A stretch of 31,797 nt of DNA from Chrysochromulina tobinii (Eukaryota > Haptophyta > Prymnesiales > Chrysochromulinaceae), in contig JWZX01003197.1 of the NCBI GenBank assembly GCA_001275005.1, positions 1-31,797 on the forward strand. The letters run 5' to 3'. Shown here piece by piece: positions 1 through 10,722 of this stretch (its first letter is position 1; each line of letters starts with the position of its first letter). Made by a program: the position numbers and the translations under genes. The notes beneath the pieces were generated by a model that made no database searches, was not told the origin of the DNA, and saw only the letters and a list, made by a program, of their open reading frames with translations.

Positions 1-788
1 GGCACCCTTATTCCATAGAGACATCATCAGAATTGATCATTTTGGCGATGGTCAATTTTCGCTCCCCAGGCCGTCTGACCGAGCTACGTTATACGTGCGT
101 CCTCGGGCAACGTTGTACTTGTAGGTTGTACGTTCCAACGACGATCTTTGAACCGTCGAGCGTCGTGTGATGGCACGCGAGGTGACGGACGATTCAGGAA
201 TTGAGGGATCATCATGATGATCATCATGACTAACATGTAGAATTTTTTACTACTCGACGAGCGTCGCTGGCTAGACGGCTGCGTTCCGTGCCGTCCGCGA
301 CACTTTCCGACTGTCTCTCTGCCCCGCGCACCACCCAGGCAGGCAGCAGGCACCACCGAGCTGCAGCTGGCGTGGAGCTCTCTCTGGCTCTAGCGGAGAC
401 GCTCTCTCTGGCACACTGCCGCCGCGCGCGAGAGGTTCGCCAGCACACACATGTCATTACTCATGCCACGCCCCCGCATCTCAGCACATCGGGGCAGCAT
501 CATCCCAGCTGGTCACGCATACTCAACAGACGGTACAGGAGAGGGCCGGATTGGGCTGTGTCCTCCCCTCGAGTGTCCTCGGGAGCGGTAGCGGTCGGTG
601 GTGGACTCGCGCTCCTCCAGGGCCGCAGCTCCTCATGCCGCATGTTAGGCACCGCGCCTGGAGCCCGCCATCGACAGCCACATGCACCTGGCCGCATGCA
701 CTGGTAACGCCCCAGGGAACACGCCTCGCGCACATGCGCCGCCGCCCTGTGTGCCGCGGCCGCTCCCAAGGCGGTCACCGCCCCGTCC
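1..788. other. No gene recognised; 3' flank of transporter gene
   Basis: Short open frames occur on both strands but none resembles a known family, and they overlap each other freely as expected in GC-rich DNA. The only visible structure is a small palindromic run of ATGATGATCATCAT near position 210. The right part is presumably the 3' untranslated region of the minus-strand transporter. An exon of a gene lying to the left cannot be excluded. Confidence 0.4.
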
Positions 789-2449
789 TCAGTTGAGCTT
801 GGGCTTGGAGGCCTTGCGCTGCATCGCATCGAAGTCCTGCACCGTGCCGTTACGTCCGGCGATCCGGATGGCGGCCGTCGTTTTCCAGAGTGGCATCGAG
901 GCACACGCAGAGACGAGCGAGACGCACGCAAGGGCGGTAAGCACGCCGTCCCACCCCCATCTCACCTGCAGCGCGCCCAGGGGCGAGCCCGCGGACGCCC
1001 CGCCAATCTGCGCGATCATCTTGACGAAGCCGCCCGCAGAGGACGAGACGGAGGGCGGCACCACCTCGCGCGAGAAGAGTCCGAGAAGAACGTGTACCGG
1101 GAAAGCGCACACGCCCAGCCACAGGTAGTTGAGCTGCAGAAGCGTCGGGCTGCTCAGCCACGACAGGCACGCGAGCGAGGGCGCAAGCAGCGCACAGCTC
1201 AGGCACACCACCGGCCCGCGCCGCCCTTGGAAGAGCCTGTCCGAAAGCACGCCCGCCACCAGGGCTGCGAGCGCGCACGGCAAGGAGACAAGGGAACGCG
1301 CTGAGTTGGGCAGGCGACGCGGGCAGGCGCAGGCGCGGGCGCGGGCGCGGGTCGGGCGCGAGCGTGGGCGCGGGCGCGTGCAAGGCGAGGGGACGAGCGG
1401 CGGCGACGGGAGCATGCTCGTGGGCGCAAGGGCGGCCACGCACATCCGCCAAAGCCACCGAGCTCCCACAGGAAGAGGCAGCGCGCGGCGGTGGCGAGGG
1501 GCATCCCCTTCGCCTCGTTCAGGTAGAGCGACGTCCAGTCCTGGATGCACGTACGCACCATCGATACGCCGAAGTAGGCGACAGCCATCAGCCACAGCCG
1601 GTGGTTGAGGAAGACATGCTGGCGCATCGAGTGCGCCAGGTCGGCCTTGGTCGGCTTCGCCTTGGTCGAGGGCGGCGTGCCAGCGGCGGCCGCGGGCGAG
1701 CCGTGCAGCGCGGTGGCGAGGAGGAGGGCGGTGGCGGTGGTTGCGGCGGCCGGAGCGAGCAGCGCTGCCCTCCAGCCGTGCGTCGACACGAAGGCGCTCA
1801 CACACAGGGGGACGAGCGCCGCGCCTGCGTTCTGGCAAGTCGAGAGCAGCGAATACCACGCGCCGCGCTGCGCCGGGTCGGGGAACCACGCGAGAAAGAC
1901 GGTGGTAATCGATGGCCAGCCCACCGACTGCACGGCGCCGTTGGCCGTCCACAGCGCAATCATCATCGGAAGCGAGTCGGTCCCGGCGATGCACACGTTG
2001 GCGACCGCGCTCAGCACGAGACCGGCGATGAGCAGGTGCTTGGCAGGGTACGTGTCGATCACCGCGCCATTGAGGAAGGAGCACGTCCCGTACGTGAACT
2101 CCATCGCAGAGCCGAGTATCCCTGCCTGCCCCTTGCTGTGACCCAGCTCTGAGACGACTGCAGGCAGCCACAGGCCGTAGTTCTTTCGGCACGCTAGGAA
2201 GCCCATGTATGCCACGTAGATGAGAGCGAATTCGCGCCAGCGCAGCTTCTCGATCATGCGTGCCTCCGCCGCTGCATCATCCTCCTGAAGGAGGTCGTTG
2301 AGGCCGTCACAGCTACTGGGGCTCTGAGGGTCGCCACTCCGCCCGTCACAGCTATCCGAGGCCTCCTGCCGCCGTCGCTCGTTGTTGAGAGAGCTGGACA
2401 TCTCCTTCTCCAGCAGCAGCCGTTCGCTTGCGGAACGGCTGAGGCACAT
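789..2449 (-). CDS. MFS transporter, OPA/SLC37-like (sugar-phosphate or glycerol-3-phosphate antiporter type)
   Basis: Two exons, 2449-1444 and 1264-789, give a 493-residue protein. The first ATG is at 2449; the frame upstream has only a GTG. A hydrophilic N-terminal tail of about 70 residues precedes the membrane part. The first half carries an RKNYGLWLP segment followed by a FLNGAVID loop, and the segment GWPSITTVFLAWFP then RGAWYSLLSTCQNAGA, which match the organophosphate:phosphate antiporter family (UhpC, GlpT, SLC37). Joining the exons restores the mid-protein helix as GGFGGSLVAGVLSDRLF, the usual 'GG..G..SDR' loop of this family. The second exon supplies the remaining helices and a short basic tail ending KPKLN. 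By family, these exchange phosphorylated sugars or glycerol-3-phosphate for phosphate across ER, plastid or plasma membranes; substrate and membrane cannot be told here. It is transcribed divergently from the filamin-repeat gene. A more distant MFS role is the main alternative. Confidence 0.85.
1265..1443 (-). other. Spliceosomal intron of the OPA-type transporter gene
   Basis: On the minus strand the donor is GTGCGT, directly after the codon run for GGFGG plus one base. The acceptor is CTCGCAG, preceded by a pyrimidine-rich stretch. Removing 179 bases joins the two reading frames with a split serine codon (T|CC) and gives a continuous MFS helix-loop. This is the one intron in the window for which splice signals, phase and protein homology all agree. 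Confidence 0.85.
1318..1380. repeat. GCGGGC-type simple repeat inside the transporter intron
   Basis: The plus strand reads as repeated GCAGGC, GCGGGC and GCGAGC-like hexamers. It is confined to the intron. It looks like replication-slippage DNA and probably has no coding role. Confidence 0.7.
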
Positions 2450-2751
2450 TCCCACACGATCTACCTCGAGCCCCAGGGCCGACGACCGCCGAGAAGACTG
2501 CCGCTGCCGCTGCCAGGGAGGAGGTTTGCCTGCTTCTCAGGAGCTACAATCTCTCATCAGGAAACGTGTCGTCAATTGCGGCAGGGGCGCGATTCCCAGT
2601 TCACGTGCTCATCGTTTGAAACGCCCTGTTTCGGCTCACAGAGCGCCAGAGCTCACGATGTACTTGTAACGATTCTACTGCATCTTCCTAATGAGGTTCG
2701 CAATTCTTCACTCAACCGTAGGCTTTTGACTCGCTTTGGTCTGCTCTCACT
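2450..2751. promoter_or_regulatory. Divergent intergenic region between transporter (-) and filamin-repeat gene (+)
   Basis: About 300 bp separate the two start codons, so the promoters must lie here or overlap the 5' ends. No convincing TATA box or repeated motif was recognised. The call rests on gene orientation alone. Confidence 0.4.
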
Positions 2752-5700
2752 ATGACAGTCGCTGCAGCAGCCATTGGCGCGGACGCTGCCGTCGCCAATG
2801 CCATGCAGGTGGCCTCCACGGCCATCAAACGGGGTCTGGGTGAGCGTGGCTTTTTTGATGTCCAGACTGAAGAGGTCCACGTGCTCGTTGTGCTGCTTCT
2901 TGCCCGAGTGGGCGAACTTGATGAGGACATGAGTGCAGTGTACTCGCTTTTTGACGTCCTAGAGGAGGCGTCATGCTTGCAGCTGCCATCGGAAGCCGAG
3001 TTCGATCGGCGCGAGGGCCAACTACAGCAGTATCTCACGGTGCTGCACACGAATCCGTCCATCCAGGCGCAACGAGGGATCCTAGTGGAGCTCGGCAAAG
3101 CGCTGCTCAAGCGTGCGCCGTCCAAGCAGCTGAACTTTGCGACCTGCCCGCAGCCGTGGCAGCTTTGGCGAATTCATTATGTCTAGAACAACGCGACACC
3201 AAAACGGAACACCAAGCCGCCACCACAGGAGCCCAACAACGTTTGGTTCTACCTCACTCCCGACAAATCGCCCATGGACGTGCCACGGAATGTGCTCTCG
3301 AAGCTGTTCAAGAAATGGATGCTGCAAAACCATCCAGATAAGGGTGGTGACCAGGCAGTCTGCGCGCGCGTCTCCGCTTTCTACTCTCAGGCGATGGCCA
3401 AGGGCATGACCGCCAGCGGGGCTAACCCTGACGAGAAAGAACAGGTGGACGAGGATGCCGTCTACCGTCAGCAGCAGAAGCTCGCAGAACCCGAGTGGTC
3501 CGCGTACAAGCGCGCCGTGAGCGAGTGCTCCTACTGCTCGACCGCCACGTACCTAGAGCAGCGCCTACTCAAGGGTGCGCGATGGGTGGTCACACGCCGC
3601 GAGCGGCAGCTCGCCTTCATGCGTGAGGTCGATGCTGCCGACGCGGATGGACCGGATGCCGTGCTGCGCACGGCGGTGCCACCCATCGACGCGGCGCGCG
3701 CGGCGCGCGGCCAGAATGGTGCCGACGATGGTGCTTCACAGCAGCAGCAGCAGATCGCGCGAGATTCGTCTCCGCGCGCAGGCTCGCCAGCGATGGCCTT
3801 TGGTAGGCGAGCCGAGCCGCACAGTTCCAAATCGGGAGCGATGGGCGGCGGCGCGACCAACGCGAAGGGCTTCTTCCAGGCGGCGTTTTGCGCGGGCGTA
3901 AGCTCGCCCACGAAGCCGCTGCGCGAGCCTCTCCGGCCAGTGCAGGGGGCCGCGAACGACATCGTCTTCATGTACTCGACAGCTGACGGCGAGGGGCTCA
4001 CGATGGCCTTTCCGAGGCAGACGGGCCGCTTCACAATCCGTGCGCGCGACAGGCTGTTTCGCGCGGTGCCGTGCTCGACCGAGCCGTTTCACGTCGTCGT
4101 GCATGGTAAGCAGATCGTCAAACCCACGATAACGCCCAACAAGGATGGCTCCATTGGTGTCGAATACTCGATCGCCGTGTGTGGCACCTACAAGGTGCAC
4201 ATCCGCGGGGGCAAAAAGGGGACGCATGTGCTCGGCTCACCGTTCACGCTCGTGGTCAAGGCGGCACCCGTGCAGCCGTGCCAGTGCGCTGCCGATGGAG
4301 CCGGCCTTCGCAAGGCCAGGGCGGGCGAGCAGGCGACCTTCACGCTCCATCGGCGCGACGTGAATGGCGAGCCGATCGCCAAGGGCACGGCTCGCTTCAT
4401 CGTCGCGTTCTCCCTTGCCGAGGGCGACCGCGAGTACGCCGAGAAGCAGAAGGAGGCCCGCGGCGCCTACCAGACCGCCGCGACCACCAAGGAGCTGCAG
4501 GATAAGGGCGGCAACGCTGACAGCCACTTCACCACCAAGGTGGTCGACAAGGGTGATGGCACCTTCTCGGTCACTTATACGACGCAGCGCTCTGGACGGT
4601 ACCGGCTCCACGTGACCCTCGGGCTTGCGGCGCCGGTCGAGATCCACGGCTCGCCCTTCGAGCTCAACGTGGCACCTGCGGGCATCGCTGCCCCCTCGTG
4701 TGAGCTCACTGACCCAACGGCTACGCCCCTGGGCGCTTCGGTGCGCGCGGAGGCGAAGGTGCAGCGCGGCGCAGACGGCGACATCCGCGTGTCGGCGGTC
4801 TCACGTGAGCCTGACCCGATCATCGCCGGCAAGCCCTTCTTCCTGCGTGTCCTCGCGCGCGACGCCCTTGGCAACGACGTGAGCCTCGCGCCCGAGGCCA
4901 AGACCGACGAGAGCAGCAGCAGCCACAGCGTGGCCGACTTCAAGGCCGTGCTCACCGCCGCCTCCGGGCGCAGCTTGCCTTTGAGCGTGGTGCGGCTGCC
5001 GTGTGGGCAGCTCGAGGTGCGCGCCGTCGCCTTCTGCGCCGAACCGCACACGCTGCACGTTTCGTACAATGGTGTTGCCATTCGTCGCTCACCGCGGCCG
5101 CTCACCGTGTGTCCGGGGCCCCTCGACCTGCGCCACGTGACCTCGGTGGTCGACGCGGGGGAGGCTGGCCGTGTGGCCATCACTGCGATCGCGCGCGACG
5201 TCTTTGGCAACGAGGTTGGCGCCAACCTTCTCGGCGCCGCCATCTTGCCCTATGGTGCCACCGCCGTGCCTAAGACGACGGACACGGGGCTGGGCGATCG
5301 CTTCGAAGTGCCACGCCCGTACGCGCCCCCGATTCGGCGCGGGGCGGAGAAGGCCGAGCTCGCAGCGGCCATCGCGGCAGCGGCGGCAAGCCGCGCGGGC
5401 ACGCACGCTGCGATGGTGGCCATAGTCAAATCTCTCTTTAGGGCTGAGGAGCCGGCTGTAGAGCCCGCCACGGCGCCAGGCGGCGACGATGGCATCCGCG
5501 TTGTGGCCGAGGCGACCGAGGGCAGCAGCAGCAGTGAAGTCGTGCTTCCGCCAGAGTGGAAGGCTTACCTCGACAAGAAGGAGGAGAAGCGCGTGGCAAG
5601 TGCGAGGGCCGAGCATCGGCGCGAGAGCATCGAAGCCGACACGACCCCGCCGTCTCCTCTCAAGGGGCATCAGCGTGCCTCGGACGATGAGGGTTGCGCA

Positions 5701-8700
5701 GCCAGCAGCAGCGGCAGCAGCACCGGAGGCAGCGGCAGCAGCACTGGGGGCAGCAGCACTGGGGGCAGCAGCTGCAGTAATAGCCAATGGTTCAGTGGGC
5801 GAGGCGAGTCATTGCGATCGCTTGTGAGCGGCGCAGGCGGCTGGGAGTTGCCCACGCCGCCGCTGACGGACCCGTTGACGGGCGAGCAGCGCACCGGCCG
5901 CTGTACGTTCAGCACGCACGAGCTCACCAAAGCGGGTACGTATTGGCTGCTGCTCTGGGCCGAGAACCACGCGGGTGACCCGGCCAATCCCGAGCGTGCG
6001 GGCGCCAACGTGGACGACCTTGCGCCGCCCACGGACAAGGGGGCGCGGATCGTGCTGCTGCGCACGCTCATCGTGTCGCCAGGCCCGTTCTCGCTGCGCC
6101 ACTCCCAGGTGCGCATGCCGCAGCAGATGGAGCCGCCCAAGGCGGGCCAATCGTTTGGGTTGGGCATTCTCTCGTTCGACAAGTTTGGCAACCCGCTGCG
6201 CACGGGTGGCAACGTCAAACTATCGCTCAAGACGGCCGTCAGCCCGCCGCCCTCGCCCTTGCCAACGCAGCCGCCACCGATGACTTTCCAGCACATCGAT
6301 CACATGGACGGCATGCACGAGGTGCGTATCACCACCTTCAGAGCAGGCGACCACCAGCTGATGCTCTCGGCCGTGCCCACAGCCGGCAGCAGTACCGCAA
6401 ACGCGGCGGATGCGACGGGGCGCGTGCTGCGGCTGCGCGTCGTGGCGGCGGAACTCGACCCCTCCAAGTGCGTGCTCAAGCCTCTCGGTGCAGATGGACT
6501 CGCCTTCGCCACCACCTCAAGCGTGAGCGCCGACCGTCTGCGCGGCGGCAAGGGTGACAGCAGGCGGCCGCCGATAGCGCTGCGCGCGGGGCAATGGGCC
6601 TCGGCTCTGCTACAATGCTCCGACTGCTATGGCAACCTGCGCCCGGCGATCGCGGCGATCGCGTCCGGGCTGCAACTCGAGCTCACCGAGGGTCTGGGCA
6701 GCGAGGACAGCCTCGGCCTGCCACTCCCGCCCTCGCAGCTGCGCACCGAGCAGCGGCTCAACGCAGACGGCTCCATTTGGCTGCGCTACGCACCGCTTGG
6801 CTGCGGCCCGCGCAGCCTGTCGATCAAGCTGCAGTCGGCTCACGTGGTGGGCTCTCCGCTGCGCCTCGAGGTGGCTGCGGGCGCCATGCAGTTACGCGCA
6901 TGTGAGCTTGTGGGCGAAGGGCGGAGCTTCTGCCACCAGCACGAAAAGGCGAACTTCCGCGTCCTCGCCAAGGACGGCTACGGCAACCAGCTCACGCGCG
7001 GCGGGGAGAAGTTCGTAGTGCTGATCCGGCGCGAAGGAAATGAAGGAACGGCCGACGTCAGCAGTAGCGTGCGTGACGATTGTGACGGCTCTTACGCGGT
7101 CGAGTACACATGCGAAACCATCGGGCGACACTACGTGAGCGTGCACCATGGCTCCGCCGACGGTGACGAGTTGCCCGGCTCGCCCTTCGTGCTGCGCTGC
7201 CTGCCTGGCTCCGCGCATCTGGCCTCGTGCAGGTTTGTGGCCGCGCACCACGGCGTGCGCGCGCTCATGCTCGAGCGCGACCTCGAGGCGCTCGATGACG
7301 GCAAGGAGCGGCTCTCGCTCGGCACGGTGGGCGCGTGTGGCGCGAAGCTCAAGGTGCAGGTGCGCCTTCGCGACAAGCAGGGCGTGGCTACGCGCATGAG
7401 CGCGCCGCGCCAGCTGATGCTCGCACTCCTGCCCGAGCCGCGCCGGCCCGCCGAGCCCGAATGTCTTCCGACAGGCATGGCGCCGCCGCCGATCGACCTT
7501 AAGGCCACGGCTAGCGCCGCCAAAGCGCACGACTCGGCGCTCCTCGGCTGGGTAGCCTCGCGATGGAAGGCGGCCGCCAGCAGCCTTGTGGGTGGCTCGC
7601 TGCCTACGGTGGCCTCGTTCGCGCCCGCTGCGGCGCCAGGCGGTGACGACGGCATCCGCGTAGTGGCCAGCGACGCCGTCAGCTTTGAGGGCGCAGCGCT
7701 CGCGTGCCTCGAGCGCGCCTCCCAGCCCCGCGCCTCTCTGACCGAGGGGAGTGGTGATGCGAGCGCCAAGCCCGCGACGGCGCTCGAAGATGATGGCGAG
7801 GTGGGCGATGGGATTCACGAGGCGTGCCTCGAGCTGCGGCGCGTGGGTCGGTATCGCCTCGTGCTTGTGGGCAACAAGGGGCACTCGATCGGGCCGCCGC
7901 TTGCGACACTCGAGGTCGGACCCGGCCGCGCACACGCAAACACGTGCACGGTGGGCGGCGACAGCATCGACAAGGGCTTCGTGGGGCAGCCGTTCGACTT
8001 CTGGCTCAAGGCGTACGATGGCGCAGGCAACGTCATCGAGACGGGTGGCGAGAAGGTGAGCGTCAAGGTGATCAACATGCCTGGCGGCATGCAGCAGGCC
8101 CCCAAGGTGAACGTGCGCGACGACGGCAACGGTACGTACGGCCTCAAATTCGTGCCGACCGTAGCGGGCATTTACACACTCGCAGTGGTGCTTGGCAAGG
8201 AGCAGGTGGGCGAGGCGATCAACGTCACGGTCTACCGCTCGCCCACGTCGGCCGCCAATGCACTCAAGCAACTCAGCGTGCCGCCGCTGCCCACGGGCAT
8301 TCCAGCGATGGCCTCGGCACGTGACGGCGATGCGGTGAAGGGCTCCGCGCGCGGACCGAACCCCCTCTCGTCTGCACGCCGCAACTCGACGACGCCCCGC
8401 GCAAGCGCGCGCTCGTCGAGCCCTCGGGGAGGCGCACCTGTCGCGTCCACGCCGCGCGCGAGCAGCCCGCGGCCCGGACCAACGGCAGCGCCGTGCGCGG
8501 AGCCGCCGATGCGCGCACCTCGCGCGCAGAGCCCTCGCCCAGGAGCCCGTGAGGAGAAGGACAGCGCGAAGGACAGCGCCAGGGACAGCGCCAAGGAGCC
8601 CAGTGAGAAGGATACATCGCCCCGCAACGTCACGAGCTTCGCACCCGCCCCAGCGCCCGAGGTCGCGAAGGCACGGGTACCGCCGCTGCCGATGGGCCGT

Positions 8701-9114
8701 ACCTCGCCCCTGCGTCGCGACGACTTCGAGCGGGCACCCGTGAGCGCGCGCGAGACGTCGACGCACTCCTCCGTCGCCAAAGGGGGCAGTCCGAGCGTGC
8801 CGCCGCTCCGACCGACGGGTCATGCAATCTTTGATCGCGACCTCGGCAGCCCCAAGGACAAGAGCGACAGCAATAACATCGCGACCAAGCGCGCCGAGTC
8901 GGCCCGAATGGCTCCGCGGCGCGCCTCGACGCCGCGTGCAGGCTCGCCACGTGCGGGCTCGCCACGTGCGCCTCCCCCCGCGACATTCTCCCATCGCGGC
9001 GAGCGGCAACACACGCCGACCGGTCGCAGCGCTTCTCCCCGAGCTTCGCCCGTGTTGAAGCCGCGCAGTGCTGGAGCGATGCCGCCCCTGCCACCAGCAG
9101 AGGCACCGAGTTGA
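2752..9114 (+). CDS. Giant J-domain protein with about nine filamin-type immunoglobulin repeats and a Ser/Pro/Arg-rich tail
   Basis: The frame from ATG 2752 and the long frame from 3187 are in the same phase but separated by a TAG at 3184-3186. If 3181-3228 is removed as an intron, the product is about 2104 residues. The order is: an unrecognised helical N-terminus (about 143 residues); a J-like domain with HPDKGGD at 3331-3351 preceded by LSKLFKKWMLQN; a linker with QQQQ; then beta-sandwich repeats with the filamin signatures DGSIGVEY/DGTFSVTY, G.Y.v.v and GSPF.L.V, ending near 4260, 4675, 5120, 6090, 6460, 6885, 7205, 7925 and 8235. Repeats 4 and 8 are interrupted by low-complexity inserts. 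The tail (about 8250-9114) is basic, with SPRAGSPRAG and DSAKDSARDSAK runs. No calponin-homology actin-binding domain is seen. Filamin repeats usually mediate protein interaction; a J domain would recruit Hsp70. A scaffold that brings Hsp70 to a complex is inference. If the intron is wrong, translation may begin at ATG 3274, keeping the HPD motif. Confidence 0.75.
3181..3228 (+). other. Possible 48-nt intron containing the in-frame TAG
   Basis: The segment begins GTCTAG and ends CCACAG, so it has GT-AG ends. Its length is a multiple of three, and removing it deletes the only stop between two frames of the same phase. It joins ...WRIHY to EPNNVWFYLTPDKSP. The donor is weak and the length is very short for a spliceosomal intron. 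The alternative is that translation starts downstream at 3274. Confidence 0.45.
5473..5508 (+). repeat. Insert motif copy 1 in the filamin-repeat gene (APGGDDGIRVVA)
   Basis: This 36-nt stretch encodes APGGDDGIRVVA inside the low-complexity insert of filamin repeat 4. It matches 7633-7668 with three mismatches. Confidence 0.8.
7633..7668 (+). repeat. Insert motif copy 2 in the filamin-repeat gene (APGGDDGIRVVA)
   Basis: Second copy of the 36-nt motif, inside the insert that interrupts filamin repeat 8. The conserved peptide in two disordered inserts suggests internal duplication or a short binding motif. Confidence 0.8.
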
Positions 9115-9849
9115 GACAGTTTTCAGGAGCATGGCTGGCATGGGCGCGCTGAGGTGTTATCATGAACGAATCTCATCAGCCGGGATCGCCCGCAGCGTGT
9201 CGCGCGGGGAAACCTCAGAGTGTCTGTGAGCCATGATGCCGGCATGTCTCTGCGTGTCGGTCTGATGCCGACGTTGCTTCCCATTGCTACCTTGTTCCCA
9301 AGTGACTTCTAGCATGATGCATTTGACGCGTCGAACGTCCCACATCGCTGTCATCTCGATGTACTGTATCCCTCCGCCGAACAAGCGCTAGCGGTGGTCC
9401 GGTTAAGCGTGTTCGTTGCCGGTGGCGCGATGCGAGCGCGGTGCGGCACGTCATCTAAAACACGCTAAGCCGAGCTCAGTCCTCCTGGCGCTCGGCTGAT
9501 GCGATGTGGTCTTGCCGAACGCGCCAACGCGCGGATAAAGTCACGCAAATTATTTACGGGTGCACCGCCGGGAAGCGAAGATCGAAGAACGAACGCACCC
9601 GAGACCCGACGGTCCGGTTCATCGTGCACGCATCGGCCCGCCACCGTCCCGCCCACGGGACACCTTACCCAACACCGCCGACCGTGGAACGACCGTGGCT
9701 GCGGTGGCTCTTGGCCTCACAGAACAGCACATACGGTATCCTGCATCGCACCGATCACCCAGGCCTCTGTACAATCCTTACCTGCCATACTGCGTCAAAC
9801 GGTACAAGTACGTCACCCGGAAGGCCAACGAGCAGGTCACGCTCATGGC
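9115..9849. other. Convergent intergenic region, no gene recognised
   Basis: It lies between the 3' ends of the filamin-repeat gene (+) and the CCCH gene (-). Open frames here have no recognisable family features. A weak hairpin (GCCGAGC ... GCTCGGC) lies near 9470-9496. I see no tRNA- or snRNA-like sequence. Confidence 0.4.
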
Positions 9850-10722
9850 TCACGCATCAGAGATGTCGAGAACTGCGTGGACTGCGCTCAGAGCCGTCTT
9901 TTCGAGCAGCTGGAGCACGTCAGCCTCGTCTTTCATGGCAGCTGCTTGCGGGATGAAGGTCGGAGGTGGAAGCGGCGGGAGCGGCGGGAGGTGCGGCGGG
10001 AGCGGCGGGAGCGGTGGAAGCGGTGGAAGCAGCGGAAGCTTCAGCGGCGGAAGTGGCGGGAGCGGTTGGAGTGGCGGTAGCGGTGTGGTCGACTGGGTCG
10101 ACGACGGCTGCGGGGTCGAACGGTCCGCGCAGGTCGGGGTCAGGATGCTGCTCGGCGTCGGCGTCGCCGAAAAAGGTGGCAGGTGCGAGAGCTGGATGTC
10201 GAGGTTGAGCGGCGAGGATAGAGCTGACGGCGAGAGCTGACGGGAGAGCTGGAGTCCGCCCGAGCCAGAGCTGGAGCCAGAGCTGGAATCCACGCTCGCG
10301 CAGAGTTTGACGCACGTTAGGGGACTAGCAGGCATCTCGAAGGCGTGGACGAAATGGCAGCGTGTACCATACGGGCACGTACCGCCGTTCTCGATGAAAC
10401 CACGACACAGCTGCGTCTTGTACCGAGCGTGTCGTGCGCGGCGCCGCATCTCATCCACGCCATGGGCGAACGCGCAGTCATACCCGTACGTGCATGTGCC
10501 AAGCAGGAAGCGGGTGCAAATCTCGGTCTTGTAGGTCTGGAGCTGGGTGGAGCGCTTGTCAAGATTATTGTCACGAGGTGAGGCGGCGGAGGTCGCGGAG
10601 GCGGCGGAGGAAGCAGCAAGCTCCCGCGCGTCTGCGTCGGCCGCATGTGAGTTCCACTTTTTGACGATAGTCTCCATTCGCTCATGCGTGCCTGCCTCAC
10701 CCGTTCCATGCTCGGCCGTCAT
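9850..10722 (-). CDS. Tandem CCCH zinc-finger protein (TTP/ZFP36-like, mRNA binding)
   Basis: The product is 290 residues. The first ATG is at 10722; the frame further upstream lacks an ATG and closes at 10798-10800. Finger 1 uses C69, C77, C83 and H87 (C-x7-C-x5-C-x3-H) with lead-in YKTEIC. Finger 2 uses C106, C116, C122 and H126 (C-x9-C-x5-C-x3-H) with lead-in RYKTQLC. Exactly 18 residues lie between H87 and C106, the spacing of tristetraprolin-type tandem fingers, where lead-ins and linker allow binding of UAUU half sites in AU-rich 3' UTRs. The N-terminus is Ala/Ser-rich; the C-terminal half is Ser-rich then a long Pro-Leu tract (LPPLPPLPPL). A helical end (DEADVLQLLEKTALSAVHAVL) may bind a partner. 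A role in mRNA turnover or translation control is inferred from the family. The first-Cys spacings (7 and 9) depart from the usual 8. Confidence 0.85.
   Translation of the reverse strand: MTAEHGTGEAGTHERMETIVKKWNSHAADADARELAASSAASATSAASPRDNNLDKRSTQLQTYKTEICTRFLLGTCTYGYDCAFAHGVDEMRRRARHARYKTQLCRGFIENGGTCPYGTRCHFVHAFEMPASPLTCVKLCASVDSSSGSSSGSGGLQLSRQLSPSALSSPLNLDIQLSHLPPFSATPTPSSILTPTCADRSTPQPSSTQSTTPLPPLQPLPPLPPLKLPLLPPLPPLPPLPPHLPPLPPLPPPTFIPQAAAMKDEADVLQLLEKTALSAVHAVLDISDA

Noticed and set aside
288-707. Plus-strand open frame of 139 codons in the left gap
   Set aside because: Overlaps several equally open frames on both strands, Arg/Pro/Ala/Ser-rich, no recognisable domain.
1364-2152. Plus-strand frame of 262 codons
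   Set aside because: Antisense shadow of the transporter exon; Arg/Gly-rich without family features.
6892-9141. Minus-strand frame of 749 codons opposite the filamin-repeat gene
   Set aside because: Arg/Ala/His-rich mirror of the high-GC coding strand; the opposite strand has clear domain motifs.
9560-10240. Plus-strand frame with a long Gly/Ser tract
   Set aside because: The Gly/Ser run is the antisense of the Pro/Leu tract of the CCCH protein.
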